Source: an uncultured Trichococcus sp. (GTDB taxonomy: Bacteria; Bacillota; Bacilli; Lactobacillales; Aerococcaceae). Taken from it: a stretch of DNA of 64,000 nt. Below are positions 16,625-25,238 of this stretch, in pieces (the first letter of the stretch is position 1; each line of letters starts with the position of its first letter). The stretch lies in contig NZ_OY764015.1 of the NCBI RefSeq assembly GCF_963667775.1, forward strand, positions 2,029,001 to 2,093,000, written 5' to 3'. A program made the translations under genes and the position numbers. Under the pieces are notes generated by a model. The model worked only from the letters and a program-made list of their open reading frames with translations. It did no database searches and had not been told where the DNA came from.

Positions 16625-17554
16625 ATGATGCAACAGACCACTATCATTGCCTACTTAGATGCCATCGTCAGTGAAGGAACCTTCACACAGGCGGCGAAGT
16701 CTCTATATATTTCCCAACCTTACCTCAGCAAAACCATCACAAAACTCGAAGAGGAACTCCAAACCAAATTGGTCGAGCGCAATCGGACTCCGATGGAATT
16801 GACCTATGCCGGCGAAAGGTTCCTGACGCACATGAAAAAGATGCAGAACCAATACGAAGACATGGTCAATGAATTGACCCTTATCACAAACCTGAAGTAC
16901 GGCCGGATCCGCGTCGGTGTTCATCCGATCATGGGTTCCTTTCTTCTTCCTTTGATCCTACCGAAGTTCCATGAAAAATATCCCGGCATCGTCCTGAAAA
17001 TTATGGAACAGGACGCCAAAACGACGGAAATGGATCTACTGGAAAACAAAGTCGATCTCTACTTGGGAATGATGCCGATCCATAATGAACAGCTTTCCTA
17101 CACGATGCTGGCGGAAGATAAATGGTGCGTCATCGTTCCGGACACAAGCCCACTGTATCAGCCCGGTTTGAAGGAAATCGAAAAATTCCCTTATCCTTTG
17201 AACTTGCTGAAGAACGAAAAATATGTGCTGACCACTTCCCAATCCGGGATCCGTAAACAGGCCAACGAATTCCTGAAACATCTGGACATCAAGGCTGATG
17301 TCGTCATGGAATCGCAGAACATTTCAACCGCAGCAGCGCTTGCGAGAAAAGGGATGGGACTGACTTTTCTGCCGAAGAGTGCGCTCAATAATAGTGAATT
17401 GATGGACAGCTACAATATTTTTTATATCGAAACCAGCATCGTCCGCACCCGTTATTTCATCGCCTATAGCAAAGAAAAGACCCTTTCCTCCGTCGACTTG
17501 GCCATGATCGATATGGCGAAGGAACTGATGAAAGCCTACAGCGACAGCATTTGA
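16625..17554 (+). CDS. LysR-family transcriptional regulator
   Basis: A 309-residue LysR-type regulator. Residues 1-65 form the winged helix-turn-helix (IVSEGTFTQAAKSLYISQPYLSKTI), and the remainder is a two-lobed effector-binding domain that opens with YGRIRVGVHPIMGSFLLP. It is divergent from the FabK-like/CoA-transferase/OFA operon, across a 420-base region with repeated ATTGTGA motifs, so this operon is its probable target. The effector is likely the acid or acyl-CoA handled there. The start is an ATG pair at 16625 behind AAAGGA. No terminator is evident after it. Confidence 0.9.
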   Translation: MMQQTTIIAYLDAIVSEGTFTQAAKSLYISQPYLSKTITKLEEELQTKLVERNRTPMELTYAGERFLTHMKKMQNQYEDMVNELTLITNLKYGRIRVGVHPIMGSFLLPLILPKFHEKYPGIVLKIMEQDAKTTEMDLLENKVDLYLGMMPIHNEQLSYTMLAEDKWCVIVPDTSPLYQPGLKEIEKFPYPLNLLKNEKYVLTTSQSGIRKQANEFLKHLDIKADVVMESQNISTAAALARKGMGLTFLPKSALNNSELMDSYNIFYIETSIVRTRYFIAYSKEKTLSSVDLAMIDMAKELMKAYSDSI

Positions 17555-17709
17555 GCATTGCCGCCTGCAGCTTAGGAAAGACACCGCTTATTCTGTTTGG
17601 AACCATATCATTTGGCCTTCGGCAGCAGAAGTTGTATCATCAAAGTGAGCAAGAAGATTTGCCATGCTTTACGCACAATAGTGGACATTTACCCATAGGA
17701 GGGATTATC

Positions 17710-17943
17710 ATGGATAAACTATCAAAAGATAACAATCATTCTATCGATGCCACTTGGTTGACCGAAGAACCCTTTCTGGATATCGTTCCCGAAGATCCCC
17801 CTCAAGAAACTGAAATCCTGTACTGCCAATGCAAGAAACCATCAAGCGTGTATCAGGAAAGCAACGATCTTGGCCACTGGCTGAAATGCGGAGACTGCAA
17901 TCGCGTCATCAAAGGTTCGTTTGAACCGGTGAAGCCTTATTGA
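17710..17943 (+). CDS. Small zinc-ribbon-like protein
   Basis: A 77-residue protein, acidic in its N-terminal half, with a CQC pair and a CGDC pair about 25 residues apart (YCQCKK and LKCGDC). Four cysteines in two pairs suggest a small zinc ribbon. I do not recognise the family and offer no function. The ATG at 17710 is well supported by GGAGGG eight bases upstream; a longer frame from 17551 runs back into the end of the LysR gene and is not credible. A clear terminator follows. Confidence 0.7.
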   Translation: MDKLSKDNNHSIDATWLTEEPFLDIVPEDPPQETEILYCQCKKPSSVYQESNDLGHWLKCGDCNRVIKGSFEPVKPY

Positions 17944-17967
17944 TCGACGGTCATAAAAAAACAAAAA

Positions 17968-18010
17968 AAGAGCAAGCGAGTGCGTCATTTGCGCATTCCT
18001 TGCTCCTTTT
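17968..18010 (+). terminator. Terminator of the zinc-ribbon gene
   Basis: GAGCAAG (17970-17976) pairs with CTTGCTC (17999-18005), extended by GAGTGCG/CGCATTC inside, and is followed by TTTTT. Confidence 0.75.
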
Positions 18011-18021
18011 TGATTACCGGT

Positions 18022-18053
18022 ATAAAAAAAACGCCAGAGATCAGTCTGGCGTT
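18022..18053 (-). terminator. Terminator overlapping the end of the next minus-strand gene
   Basis: AACGCCAGA (18030-18038) pairs with TCTGGCGTT (18045-18053) with eight T on the minus strand. The stem includes the last codons of the gene ending at 18041. Confidence 0.75.
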
Positions 18054-18388
18054 CCGGTGTTTACTGCTTTCAACCCTTTGATATCCAAAAACTTTTGGCA
18101 GAGTTTATCCAATTCCTGCTCCATCACAGCGCTCGTCTCAGGTGAATAACTGAGCATTTTTGCCGGCGTGGATACCAGATCCAGAACGGAATCGGGAACC
18201 ACCTTGTCACCTTCGACATGGACAGCAATCTGTGGGTTGTAGTTTGTCGTTCCGCAACATGCAGAGACAAGGTAGGCAATCTCATAATGCTCGTTGCCTT
18301 TGTCGCGGATACGGAAATAGCCATCACCGATGAATTCCTTTTCCGGTCCGAAATTAGCCAATATCAGTTCCAAATCCTTCTTTTCCAT
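18041..18388 (-). CDS. Hypothetical protein, 115 residues
   Basis: I do not recognise this protein. It is soluble, of mixed alpha/beta character by eye, with a CCGTTNYNPQ motif near residue 45 that puts two adjacent cysteines in a possible turn. There are no membrane segments and no signal peptide. The start at 18388 has only a weak AAAAGGGG box. It is convergent with the zinc-ribbon gene and is closed by its own terminator, so it is probably a real single-gene unit. Confidence 0.65.
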   Translation of the reverse strand: MEKKDLELILANFGPEKEFIGDGYFRIRDKGNEHYEIAYLVSACCGTTNYNPQIAVHVEGDKVVPDSVLDLVSTPAKMLSYSPETSAVMEQELDKLCQKFLDIKGLKAVNTGTPD

Positions 18389-18672
18389 TGAGAAAACCCC
18401 TTTTCTTCATGAATCAACCAGACGATCATTTGCTTAAAAAACGTGAACACAGGCTCGCCCTTCAACACTTGCCCGCACTTTTCCTTCAAGGATAGTATAC
18501 CACTCCCGGACAGGTTTGCACATCCACTGCGCAACAGCTAACGCAAGCTTTTTCTCATGTCCGATGCCCTTTCCTCGGATCCAATGAGGGCTTCTGTTAA
18601 GTCTATCCCAAATTACTATGATAAAATGAAACTGTAAGCGCTGACCAAAAACATAGAAACGGGGTTATCCAG

Positions 18673-19128
18673 ATGACCGAAACAAAATTATCGAAACTGA
18701 GAATCACTGGCCAATCACACCAAGGCATCACCACTACGGTAAAAGTCCGTAACCTGCCTGAATTTTTTGTTGACGAATCGGAGCGGATGGGCGGCGAAAA
18801 CAAAGGGCCGAATCCGCTGGAGTATCTTTTGGGTTCGTTGGCAGGCTGCACCTCGATCATTGCCTACTATGTTGCCGAACAGCAAGGCCTCTCCTACAGA
18901 GGTCTGACGTTCACCGTCGAAGGCACCTTTGATCCGCGCGGTTTTGCCGGAGAAGATGATATCCGGACCTACTTCCAGGAAGTCACTCTCGTGAACCATA
19001 TCGATACCGATGAGACCGACGAAGCCATCGAGAAGCTGGCGGCGGAAGTCGAAAGACGCTGCCCAGTTTATAACCTCATGCTGGATGCGGGCGTCGACAT
19101 GTCGACCCAGTGGATCCGAACCAACTAG
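18673..19128 (+). CDS. OsmC-family peroxidase-like protein
   Basis: A 151-residue OsmC/Ohr-superfamily protein. The two redox cysteines are Cys59 in GSLAGCTS and Cys130 in ERRCPVYNL, the expected spacing. Ohr/OsmC proteins reduce organic hydroperoxides with thiols such as lipoylated proteins; the less studied YhfA-type branch, which this resembles through its GPNPLEYLLGSLAGC opening, has no proven substrate. The ATG at 18673 is preceded by a weak CGGGG box. A strong terminator follows at 19141. No operon partner. Confidence 0.88.
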   Translation: MTETKLSKLRITGQSHQGITTTVKVRNLPEFFVDESERMGGENKGPNPLEYLLGSLAGCTSIIAYYVAEQQGLSYRGLTFTVEGTFDPRGFAGEDDIRTYFQEVTLVNHIDTDETDEAIEKLAAEVERRCPVYNLMLDAGVDMSTQWIRTN

Positions 19129-19140
19129 ATAAAATGCCAA

Positions 19141-19184
19141 AAGACCTCGTCAGACTGCCTTATTCGGCAGTTTGACGGGGTCTT
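19141..19184. terminator. Terminator between osmC-like and merR-like genes
   Basis: A stem with arms of about 19 bases, AAGACCTCGTCAGACTGCC against GGCAGTTTGACGGGGTCTT, around a TTATTC loop. The T run after it is short. Confidence 0.75.
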
Positions 19185-19197
19185 ATTTGTCGCTGCA

Positions 19198-19584
19198 TCA
19201 TTTGAACTCTCTCAGCTTGTTTTCGCTCGGAACCATGTGGCTCGTGTAATTTTCGATTTTGAACGTCAGCCGTTCCATTGCTTGCTGCATCACATCGATC
19301 CGTTCCTGGAGTTCACGCTGTTGTTCGACCAACAGTTCCATCCGCGCCGGAACGGTCTCTTCTCCGCTGCGGAAAAGCGCAAGATATTCGATCAAGGATT
19401 CGATCGATAAGCCTGCGTTGCGCATCTGGCGACTGAAGACGATCCACTTCAGATCTTCTTCGTCGAATTCACGGACTCCGTTTTCATTCCTTTTTATCGG
19501 CGGAATCAGCCCGATCCGCTCATAGTAGCGGATCGTATCAGCCGATACCCCCGTTTCCTCGCTGGCTTTCTTTATGTTGATCAT
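19198..19584 (-). CDS. MerR-family transcriptional regulator
   Basis: A 128-residue MerR-type activator. Residues 1-70 are the winged helix (INIKKASEETGVSADTIRYYERIGLIPP) and residues 80-118 a dimerising coiled coil. No cysteines follow, so a metal or thiol sensor of the classic type is unlikely; it resembles the AdhR/NmlR or YfmP-like branch. The ATG at 19584 has AGGA eight bases upstream. Its own promoter has the 19-base spacer and central dyad diagnostic of MerR control (19637-19667). No obvious target gene adjoins it. Confidence 0.88.
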   Translation of the reverse strand: MINIKKASEETGVSADTIRYYERIGLIPPIKRNENGVREFDEEDLKWIVFSRQMRNAGLSIESLIEYLALFRSGEETVPARMELLVEQQRELQERIDVMQQAMERLTFKIENYTSHMVPSENKLREFK

Positions 19585-19636
19585 CTCGTCCATCCTTTCG
19601 GTATCCAAACCTATCTTGACAGTTAGCTTCAGCTAC

Positions 19637-19667
19637 ATCCTACACCTTGGAGTGGACTCCAAGTCAA
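19637..19667 (-). promoter_or_regulatory. MerR-type promoter with dyad operator
   Basis: On the minus strand TTGACT (19667-19662) and TAGGAT (19642-19637) have a 19-base spacer, too long for unassisted transcription. The perfect palindrome CTTGGAGTGGACTCCAAG-type dyad (19646-19663; arms CTTGGAGT/ACTCCAAG) fills the spacer. This is the classic layout for activation by DNA distortion and shows autoregulation. Confidence 0.85.
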
Positions 19668-19711
19668 CTGGAAGGTGCAGGCGAAAGAGGCTAGCTCGCC
19701 CCAATAGTCTT

Positions 19712-20515
19712 TCAGCCTTGCAACGCAAGCAACTGCAGAATCGTATGCGACACCGCATCCTCATCATTCGACCTTCCCGTGATGAATGCCGCCGTATCTT
19801 TGATGATCGGATAAGCGTTCCGCACAGCGAAGCTGTATCTCCCGCTCTTCATCATTTCAACATCATTCATGCCGTCCCCGAAAACCATCGTTTCTTCCGG
19901 GGTGACCTGCAGCAACTCCTGCAGATGGGCGACCGTACTCCCTTTATGCACATTCAGGTCGGTGATGTCCAACCAGGCTTTCTCTGAAGCGACGATGTGC
20001 GCCCGGTCGCGAAAAGCAGCCAATTTTTCAGCGGTCCCGATGCAGCGTTCCTGCATATCGCGGACCGTTATTTTGATGAAATCGTCCTCGATGGATCCGA
20101 AGTCCGCCACCGTGATCACTTTCTTGTACGATTTCCTGACAGCTGCGGATTCCTCCGGTGACAGATCATCTTTGATCATCGCGGCTTCTTTCGTGCAGGC
20201 GATCAAGGTATGTCCGAGCCGCATCTCCTCCAGTTCGTGCAGAATGGCACGGCCGATTCCGTTCTCCAATAAAGATTCGTAGACGACTGTGCCGTTGCGT
20301 TTGATCCGCGAAGCACTGTCCCCGAGAATCCAAAAATCAGCAGCATCCTCACCGAATATTTCTTCGACACGCTCACTCTGCTTGCCTGTACAAGGCGCGA
20401 AGATAACTCCTTTTTCCGTCATCATCCGCTTGGCTTGCTTGAAAAGTTCCCTGTTGAAATCCCCTTGACTGTTCAGGAAAGTACCGTCCATATCCGTCAA
20501 AATCAATTTGATCAT
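19712..20515 (-). CDS. Cof-type HAD-IIB sugar-phosphatase-like protein
   Basis: A 267-residue haloacid dehalogenase-type phosphatase. Motif I is LTDMDGTFLNS with the nucleophile Asp8 and Asp10, motif III the Lys in HKGSTVAHLQ, and motif IV FGDGMNDVEMM. A type IIB cap lies between motifs II and III. Cof-type enzymes hydrolyse sugar phosphates, pyridoxal phosphate or FMN with low specificity; the natural substrate is unknown. GGAGG lies seven bases before the ATG. A second paralogue is encoded at 22131-22934. Confidence 0.88.
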   Translation of the reverse strand: MIKLILTDMDGTFLNSQGDFNRELFKQAKRMMTEKGVIFAPCTGKQSERVEEIFGEDAADFWILGDSASRIKRNGTVVYESLLENGIGRAILHELEEMRLGHTLIACTKEAAMIKDDLSPEESAAVRKSYKKVITVADFGSIEDDFIKITVRDMQERCIGTAEKLAAFRDRAHIVASEKAWLDITDLNVHKGSTVAHLQELLQVTPEETMVFGDGMNDVEMMKSGRYSFAVRNAYPIIKDTAAFITGRSNDEDAVSHTILQLLALQG

Positions 20516-20618
20516 CCGAGTTCCTCCATTCCGATTATCTTCTCGCTCCCATTATCGCATATTTCTCCGCTTCTGACCGCTGCATGACCCCAAAATGGCA
20601 TCGGCAATGCATTTCCCG

Positions 20619-20624
20619 TATAAT
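20619..20624 (+). promoter_or_regulatory. Probable corA -10 box
   Basis: A consensus TATAAT 36 bases before the corA start codon; no convincing -35 box is seen. Confidence 0.45.
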
Positions 20625-20660
20625 GTAACTTGAAATCATTCGTAAAGAAGGTGCACTTAT

Positions 20661-21614
20661 ATGATAACGGTCATCGGCGTCACAGCTGACAATCTCGTCC
20701 ACACAGACATCGATTTGGATACAACCGACCTGTCGTCCTACAAATGGATCTGGGCCGACTTCAATGAGCCCAGCGCAACCGAAGTAAAGCATCTGGAAAA
20801 AACTTTTCATTTCCATCCACTCGCTATCGAAGACTGCCTGCAAATACTGCAGCGTCCGAAGCTGGACTATTATGAAGATTACACATTTTATGTGACCCAT
20901 CACGTGCGTGAAGAAGAACGGGACCTATTCAAAGAAGAATTGGATTTCTTTGTCGGTGAAACGCTCATCGTCACTTTTCAGCGTTCCCCCTCGAAAGAGG
21001 TCGCTTATATCCAGAAACGCTTGTCGGCTCACCAAAATGCCGAAAACTGGGACCCATACTTTATTTTTTACAGAATCCTGGATCAAATCGTGGACAATTA
21101 TTTCCCTTTGATCCACGCCATCGAAGACAGACTTGTGCAACTGGAAGAGGACAACCTGAATAAAACGACCGCCGCCTTCATACCTGAATTGATGGAGTCC
21201 CGGCATCTCCTCTTGGGTCTTCTGCAGACCGTCAATCCGATGCGCGATCTGCTTTACCGTATGCTGAATTCGCAGCATCTGAAAGGCATAAGGGAACGTC
21301 GAAGCTACTTTTCGGATATCCACGATGATCTGCTGAAAGTATCCGAGATGATCACTTCCAACCGCGAAGTGACTGCCGACATGCGCGACAGCTACCTATC
21401 ACTGAATTCCCATCAGACCAATAACGTGATGAAGGTGCTTACCATCATCACCTCGATTTTCTCGCCTTTGACGTTGATCGCCGGCATCTATGGGATGAAC
21501 TTCGAAAACATGCCGGAATTGACTTGGAAATACGGCTATTTTTTGGCTATCGGCCTGATGTTTGGAATCGGTTTGGCAATGTATCGCTGGTTCAAAAAAA
21601 GCGGCTGGTTCTGA
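20661..21614 (+). CDS. corA: CorA-family magnesium/divalent cation transporter
   Basis: A 317-residue CorA-type channel. The large N-terminal cytoplasmic domain (1-250) is followed by two C-terminal membrane helices, about 261-278 and 291-308. The selectivity-filter signature GMN is at residues 278-280 (YGMNFENMPEL). It forms a pentamer in the cytoplasmic membrane and carries Mg2+, possibly Co2+ or Ni2+. AAGAAGG precedes the ATG. The stop abuts the convergent gene at 21615, and no terminator separates them. Confidence 0.93.
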   Translation: MITVIGVTADNLVHTDIDLDTTDLSSYKWIWADFNEPSATEVKHLEKTFHFHPLAIEDCLQILQRPKLDYYEDYTFYVTHHVREEERDLFKEELDFFVGETLIVTFQRSPSKEVAYIQKRLSAHQNAENWDPYFIFYRILDQIVDNYFPLIHAIEDRLVQLEEDNLNKTTAAFIPELMESRHLLLGLLQTVNPMRDLLYRMLNSQHLKGIRERRSYFSDIHDDLLKVSEMITSNREVTADMRDSYLSLNSHQTNNVMKVLTIITSIFSPLTLIAGIYGMNFENMPELTWKYGYFLAIGLMFGIGLAMYRWFKKSGWF

Positions 21615-21926
21615 TCACCGGCCGTTTTTGTTGTAATATTTGGCGACAGGGTATTTTAATTCCCCTGTTTCCAGATAGATACGAAAATCATCCACCGCGA
21701 ACAGATCGCCTGGCTCCAACAAAAAGAAATAGAGGCGGGTTGGATAACCTTTGCTTTTGGCCAAAATATGATTGTTTCCACCATAGGCATACCACCAGAT
21801 TTCGAACAGCTCCTCCCTGACGGAAAGTTCATCCTCCAACAGCGTAAACTCATAGCAGCCTTTTCGTTCCAACAGATCGGCGATATCCAGTTTTTTTCTC
21901 CAAATTCCTTTTTGCATCAGCCTCAT
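21615..21926 (-). CDS. Hypothetical protein, 103 residues
   Basis: I do not recognise this small soluble protein. It is rich in aromatic residues, with LFEIWWYAYGGNNHILAKSKG in the middle, and may be a beta-rich fold. I start at the ATG at 21926 because GAGG lies three bases before it and GGGTAGGG further up; an in-frame ATG nine bases later is also possible. Its stop is directly next to the corA stop on the other strand. Confidence 0.6.
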   Translation of the reverse strand: MRLMQKGIWRKKLDIADLLERKGCYEFTLLEDELSVREELFEIWWYAYGGNNHILAKSKGYPTRLYFFLLEPGDLFAVDDFRIYLETGELKYPVAKYYNKNGR

Positions 21927-22130
21927 TTTCCTCACCCTACCCTTCAGCCTTATGATACGAACGTAAGTTCCCTTTGTCAACCATTTATTATTCAGGAAAA
22001 ACCTTAAAAATAGCCTCTCTTTCTTGGGAATAGTAAGGAATCGTGTTAAGATGTTGTAAACATAAGCGGATGCTCAAAACTGGTGGCTCCAACCGGAAGA
22101 CTCTTGCATCCGACGAAAGGAAGATTCGCC

Positions 22131-22934
22131 ATGCCCATCAAACTGATCGCCGTCGATATGGACGGGACTTTCCTGGACAGCCGGAAGGAATTCAACCAGG
22201 AACGCTTCGCTTCCCTGTACAAGCGCATGCTCGAAAAAGATATCCGTTTTGTCGTGGCCAGCGGAAACCAATACTACCAACTGCGTTCTTTTTTCCCTGA
22301 AATACAGGATGAACTCGCTTTTGTGGCGGAAAACGGTGCTTTCGTCGTGGATTGCAACAAAGAGCTGTCCGTCGGTGAGATGACGCAGGAGACGATCGAT
22401 AAAGTGCTCCGGATTTTCAAGGAGTTGGATGCCTATTCGAAATTGGTCGTTTGCGGCAAAAACAGTGCCTATGTCGACAGTTCCGTTTCCGATTACTTTT
22501 TCCAAAATACGAAACGCTTCTATCATCGCTTGAAGCGGGTGGATTCTTTTTCCGAAATAGATGACATCATTTTCAAATTTGCATCCGGTTTTGCGGAAGA
22601 GGAAGTCCCGGCCCTCCTGGAGCACTTCGCGCGCGAAGTGGGCGATGTCGTCTCCCCGGTACCGACAGGCCACGGCTCAATCGACCTGATCATTCCCGGC
22701 ATGCATAAGGCTTCCGGCATCCAATTGCTGCAGAAACTGTGGGGCATCTCCGATGAGGAAACTGCCGCATTCGGCGACAGCGGGAATGATATCGAAATGC
22801 TGGAGCATGTGGCCTACAGTTTCGCGATGGCGAACGCAGCCGATGACGTCAAAAAAGCCGCCAAATACTGTGCCCTTTCGAACAATGAAGAAGGCGTATT
22901 GACCGCAATCGAGCAGCTGCTCGAAATGGAATGA
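22131..22934 (+). CDS. Cof-type HAD-IIB sugar-phosphatase-like protein
   Basis: A 267-residue HAD phosphatase with nucleophile Asp9 and Asp11 in AVDMDGTFLDS, an ASGNQYYQL motif II region, a C2-type cap and FGDSGNDIEML as motif IV. The YxQLRSFFPE block after motif II is usual for the YcsE/YbjI-like branch, flavin or sugar phosphatases by family. The ATG at 22131 follows AAAGGA. Not an operon; a terminator follows directly. It is the same length as, but only distantly similar to, the product of 19712-20515. Confidence 0.88.
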   Translation: MPIKLIAVDMDGTFLDSRKEFNQERFASLYKRMLEKDIRFVVASGNQYYQLRSFFPEIQDELAFVAENGAFVVDCNKELSVGEMTQETIDKVLRIFKELDAYSKLVVCGKNSAYVDSSVSDYFFQNTKRFYHRLKRVDSFSEIDDIIFKFASGFAEEEVPALLEHFAREVGDVVSPVPTGHGSIDLIIPGMHKASGIQLLQKLWGISDEETAAFGDSGNDIEMLEHVAYSFAMANAADDVKKAAKYCALSNNEEGVLTAIEQLLEME

Positions 22935-22936
22935 AC

Positions 22937-22992
22937 AAAAAAGGATGATGGACCGTCGCTTCGATACGAAGCGGGAGCCATCATCCTTTTTT
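22937..22992. terminator. Bidirectional terminator
   Basis: Perfect 15-base arms, AAAAAAGGATGATGG (22937-22951) and CCATCATCCTTTTTT (22978-22992), between convergent genes. Confidence 0.85.
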
Positions 22993-22998
22993 ATGTCG

Positions 22999-23292
22999 CT
23001 ATGAAATCAAGCCTGTCAGGAAGGTCAATAATTCATACTTTTTCTCTTCCGGCATTTTTTTGATTTGAGCGGTAAGTTTCTTTTCCACCGGGCTCATTTC
23101 CGAATTGAAGAATTCCGCCACCGTCACGCCGAGAACCTCACAGATATGGTTGAGCGTCTTCAGAGACAATTTGGTTGAATTGTGTTCGATGGCCGAAATG
23201 AAGGAAGGCGAGACGTCGATCTGCTCAGCCAATTCTTTCGCCGTTATTTTGTTCAGTTTGCGCAATTCCTGAATGCGACTGCCTACTTCCAT
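22999..23292 (-). CDS. XRE-family helix-turn-helix regulator
   Basis: A 97-residue protein. Residues 1-63 form a Cro/C1-type helix-turn-helix (GSRIQELRKLNKITAKELAE, ISAIEHNSTKLSLKTL), and the charged tail (EKKLTAQIKKMPEEKKYELL) is helical and may dimerise. Short XRE proteins like this are usually repressors. It is divergent from the sulP gene across about 230 AT-rich bases, which makes sulP a candidate target. The ATG at 23292 follows GAGGAG; an upstream frame from 23322 has no such signal. Confidence 0.85.
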   Translation of the reverse strand: MEVGSRIQELRKLNKITAKELAEQIDVSPSFISAIEHNSTKLSLKTLNHICEVLGVTVAEFFNSEMSPVEKKLTAQIKKMPEEKKYELLTFLTGLIS

Positions 23293-23523
23293 ACTGATCC
23301 GCTCCTCTTTCCCTGGATTCAACTTTGCTTTTTACATACTAACACACCTCAACCTGTAACTTAAAGCTTTTTCACTCTTTTTTAAACTTATCATTCAAAA
23401 TATACACTTATACATAAATATTTATTCCCCTGGATTCAGTTATGTGTTAATATGTTTTTTGTAAGCATGTCTAATGATTTTGAAAATCAAATAAATAACA
23501 TTTTTTCAAGAAGGAAGGTATTT

Positions 23524-24963
23524 ATGCAACAATACAAACAAGAATGGTTCGGTAATATCAAAGGGGATATCCTGGCAGGCATCGTCGTCTGTCTGGCCCT
23601 GTTCCCTGAAGTCATCGGCTTCATGATCGTCGCTGGAGTGCCACCGATTGTGGGAGTCTACGCCACTTTCTTCATCACAGCCATTGCAGCCTTTTTCGGT
23701 TCCAGCAAGGGCATGATCTCAGCAGCGGCAGGTTCCGTGGCCTTGGTGTTGGCTCACCTGGTCTCCGAATACGGCATTCAGTACCTTTTTGCCGCTACGA
23801 TTTTGGCAGGTGTCCTGCAGGTCGTCCTTGGTTTCCTAAAGGTAGGTTCCCTGATGCGCTACATTCCGAAGCCTGTCATGATCGGTTTCGTCAACGGCTT
23901 GGGGATCATGATGTTCACTTCGCAATTGGATCATTTCCAGGGCAGCCTGCTTTTGCCGCTTCTGGGACTGTTGGGCATTGCGATCATTTTCCTGTTCCCT
24001 CGGGTCACGAATAAAATCCCTGCCCCTATCGTTGCGATTTTCGTCATCACCGCGATTGTGCTGGGCTTTGGCTTGGATGTGAAAACGTTGGGCGATATGG
24101 GGTCCATCTCGACGGCTTTGCCGCGCTTCGGCATCCCGGCTGTTCCGATGACATTGGAAACTTTGCGCATCATTTTCCCAACTGCACTTTCGGTTGCCAT
24201 CGTCGGATTGGTTGAGTCCTTGCTGACCGCACAATTGGTCGATGAAATCACCGAAGAGAAGAGCGACAAAAACCAGGAAACGTTGAGCCAAGGTCTTGGG
24301 AATGTCGTTTCCGGATTCTTCGGCGGTATCGCTGGCTGCGGCATGATCGGTCAGACGATCATCAATCTGAATTACGGGGGCCTTGGTCGTCTTGCGACTT
24401 TCTTGTCCGGATTCTTCATGTTGTTGTCCGTTGTTCTTTTGAACGGTTCTGTCGTCCAGATTCCGGTTGTCGCTTTGGCGGCAGTCATGGTCGTTGTCTC
24501 CATCGAAACCATCAACTGGGACTCGATCAAACGATTGCGTACAAATCCTAAAAACGAAACCTTTGCGATGGTCCTCACCGTAGCAATCGTTATCGGAACG
24601 CACAACCTGGCTTACGGTGTCGTGGCCGGTACTTTGGTCAGCGCCGTCTTCGCCGCTTTCAAAATGTCCCATCTTCATGTTGCAGCCGGATCTGCCGATG
24701 ATGACCACCACTACAAAGTGGATGGCCACCTGTACTTTGCTTCCGCCGAAAAATTCCTGGATTTCTTTGCTGAAGAAATCGAACACGAGGAAGAAGTCGT
24801 TATCGACATCAGCGCCATGACGCTGTGGGATTCCACAGCTGTCGAAGCGATCGACAAGCTCATCACCCGCAACAACAAACGGGGTGTGAAAACGACGTTC
24901 ACCGGCGCGAACCCGCAAAGTTCGGCCCTCTTCAAACGGATTTCGATCCATACTGAAAAATAA
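23524..24963 (+). CDS. SulP-family anion transporter with STAS domain
   Basis: A 479-residue SLC26/SulP protein. About ten to twelve membrane segments fill residues 15-375, opening with DILAGIVVCLALFPEVIGF; the GGIAGCGMIGQTIINLNYGG motif lies in the core. A cytoplasmic STAS domain covers about 390-478 (VDGHLYFASAEKFLDFF, DISAMTLWDSTAVEAID). Family members carry sulfate, bicarbonate or dicarboxylates. The substrate is open here. I use the ATG at 23524, seven bases after GGAAGG, rather than an ATG at 23452 that lacks a binding site. A stem at 24974 ends transcription. Confidence 0.9.
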   Translation: MQQYKQEWFGNIKGDILAGIVVCLALFPEVIGFMIVAGVPPIVGVYATFFITAIAAFFGSSKGMISAAAGSVALVLAHLVSEYGIQYLFAATILAGVLQVVLGFLKVGSLMRYIPKPVMIGFVNGLGIMMFTSQLDHFQGSLLLPLLGLLGIAIIFLFPRVTNKIPAPIVAIFVITAIVLGFGLDVKTLGDMGSISTALPRFGIPAVPMTLETLRIIFPTALSVAIVGLVESLLTAQLVDEITEEKSDKNQETLSQGLGNVVSGFFGGIAGCGMIGQTIINLNYGGLGRLATFLSGFFMLLSVVLLNGSVVQIPVVALAAVMVVVSIETINWDSIKRLRTNPKNETFAMVLTVAIVIGTHNLAYGVVAGTLVSAVFAAFKMSHLHVAAGSADDDHHYKVDGHLYFASAEKFLDFFAEEIEHEEEVVIDISAMTLWDSTAVEAIDKLITRNNKRGVKTTFTGANPQSSALFKRISIHTEK

Positions 24964-24973
24964 GAAAACTCAC

Positions 24974-24998
24974 GGGCTGCCTCTCGAGGTGGCCCTTT
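24974..24998 (+). terminator. Probable sulP terminator
   Basis: GGGCTGCC (24974-24981) pairs with GGTGGCCC (24988-24995) using two G-U pairs, with a short T run. Confidence 0.45.
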
Positions 24999-25177
24999 AT
25001 CGTCTTCCTCCTCCGGCTAGCGCGGTCTTCGCCGGAGGACGGCTATCATTCCGATTGAGTTCTCCGACGAGCCAAGCTTAGTCGGAGGTGAGGCCGATTG
25101 TTACCGGTGTCCCCCGGCGAAGGGGTCACTCACAGGAGCTGTGCGCACATATTTCGCATTTCGGCATCGCCTCAAAA
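24999..25177. repeat. Palindrome-rich intergenic element, copy 1
   Basis: About 180 G+C-rich bases with stems CCTCCGGC/GCCGGAGG (25010-25038) and CTCCGAC/GTCGGAG (25062-25087), then CCGGCGAA (25114) and CTCACAGGAG (25129). The last two motifs recur with one-base differences and nearly equal spacing at 27491 and 27505. No reading frame is credible. Confidence 0.5.
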
Positions 25178-25212
25178 AAAGACAGGCTGTCCCAATGGGG
25201 TAGCCTGTCTTT
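25178..25212 (-). terminator. Terminator of the HEPN-like/CBS gene
   Basis: AAAGACAGGCT (25178-25188) and AGCCTGTCTTT (25202-25212) arms with seven T on the minus strand. Confidence 0.85.
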
Positions 25213-25238
25213 GTCGTATTTTCTGAACTAAAATCCGT

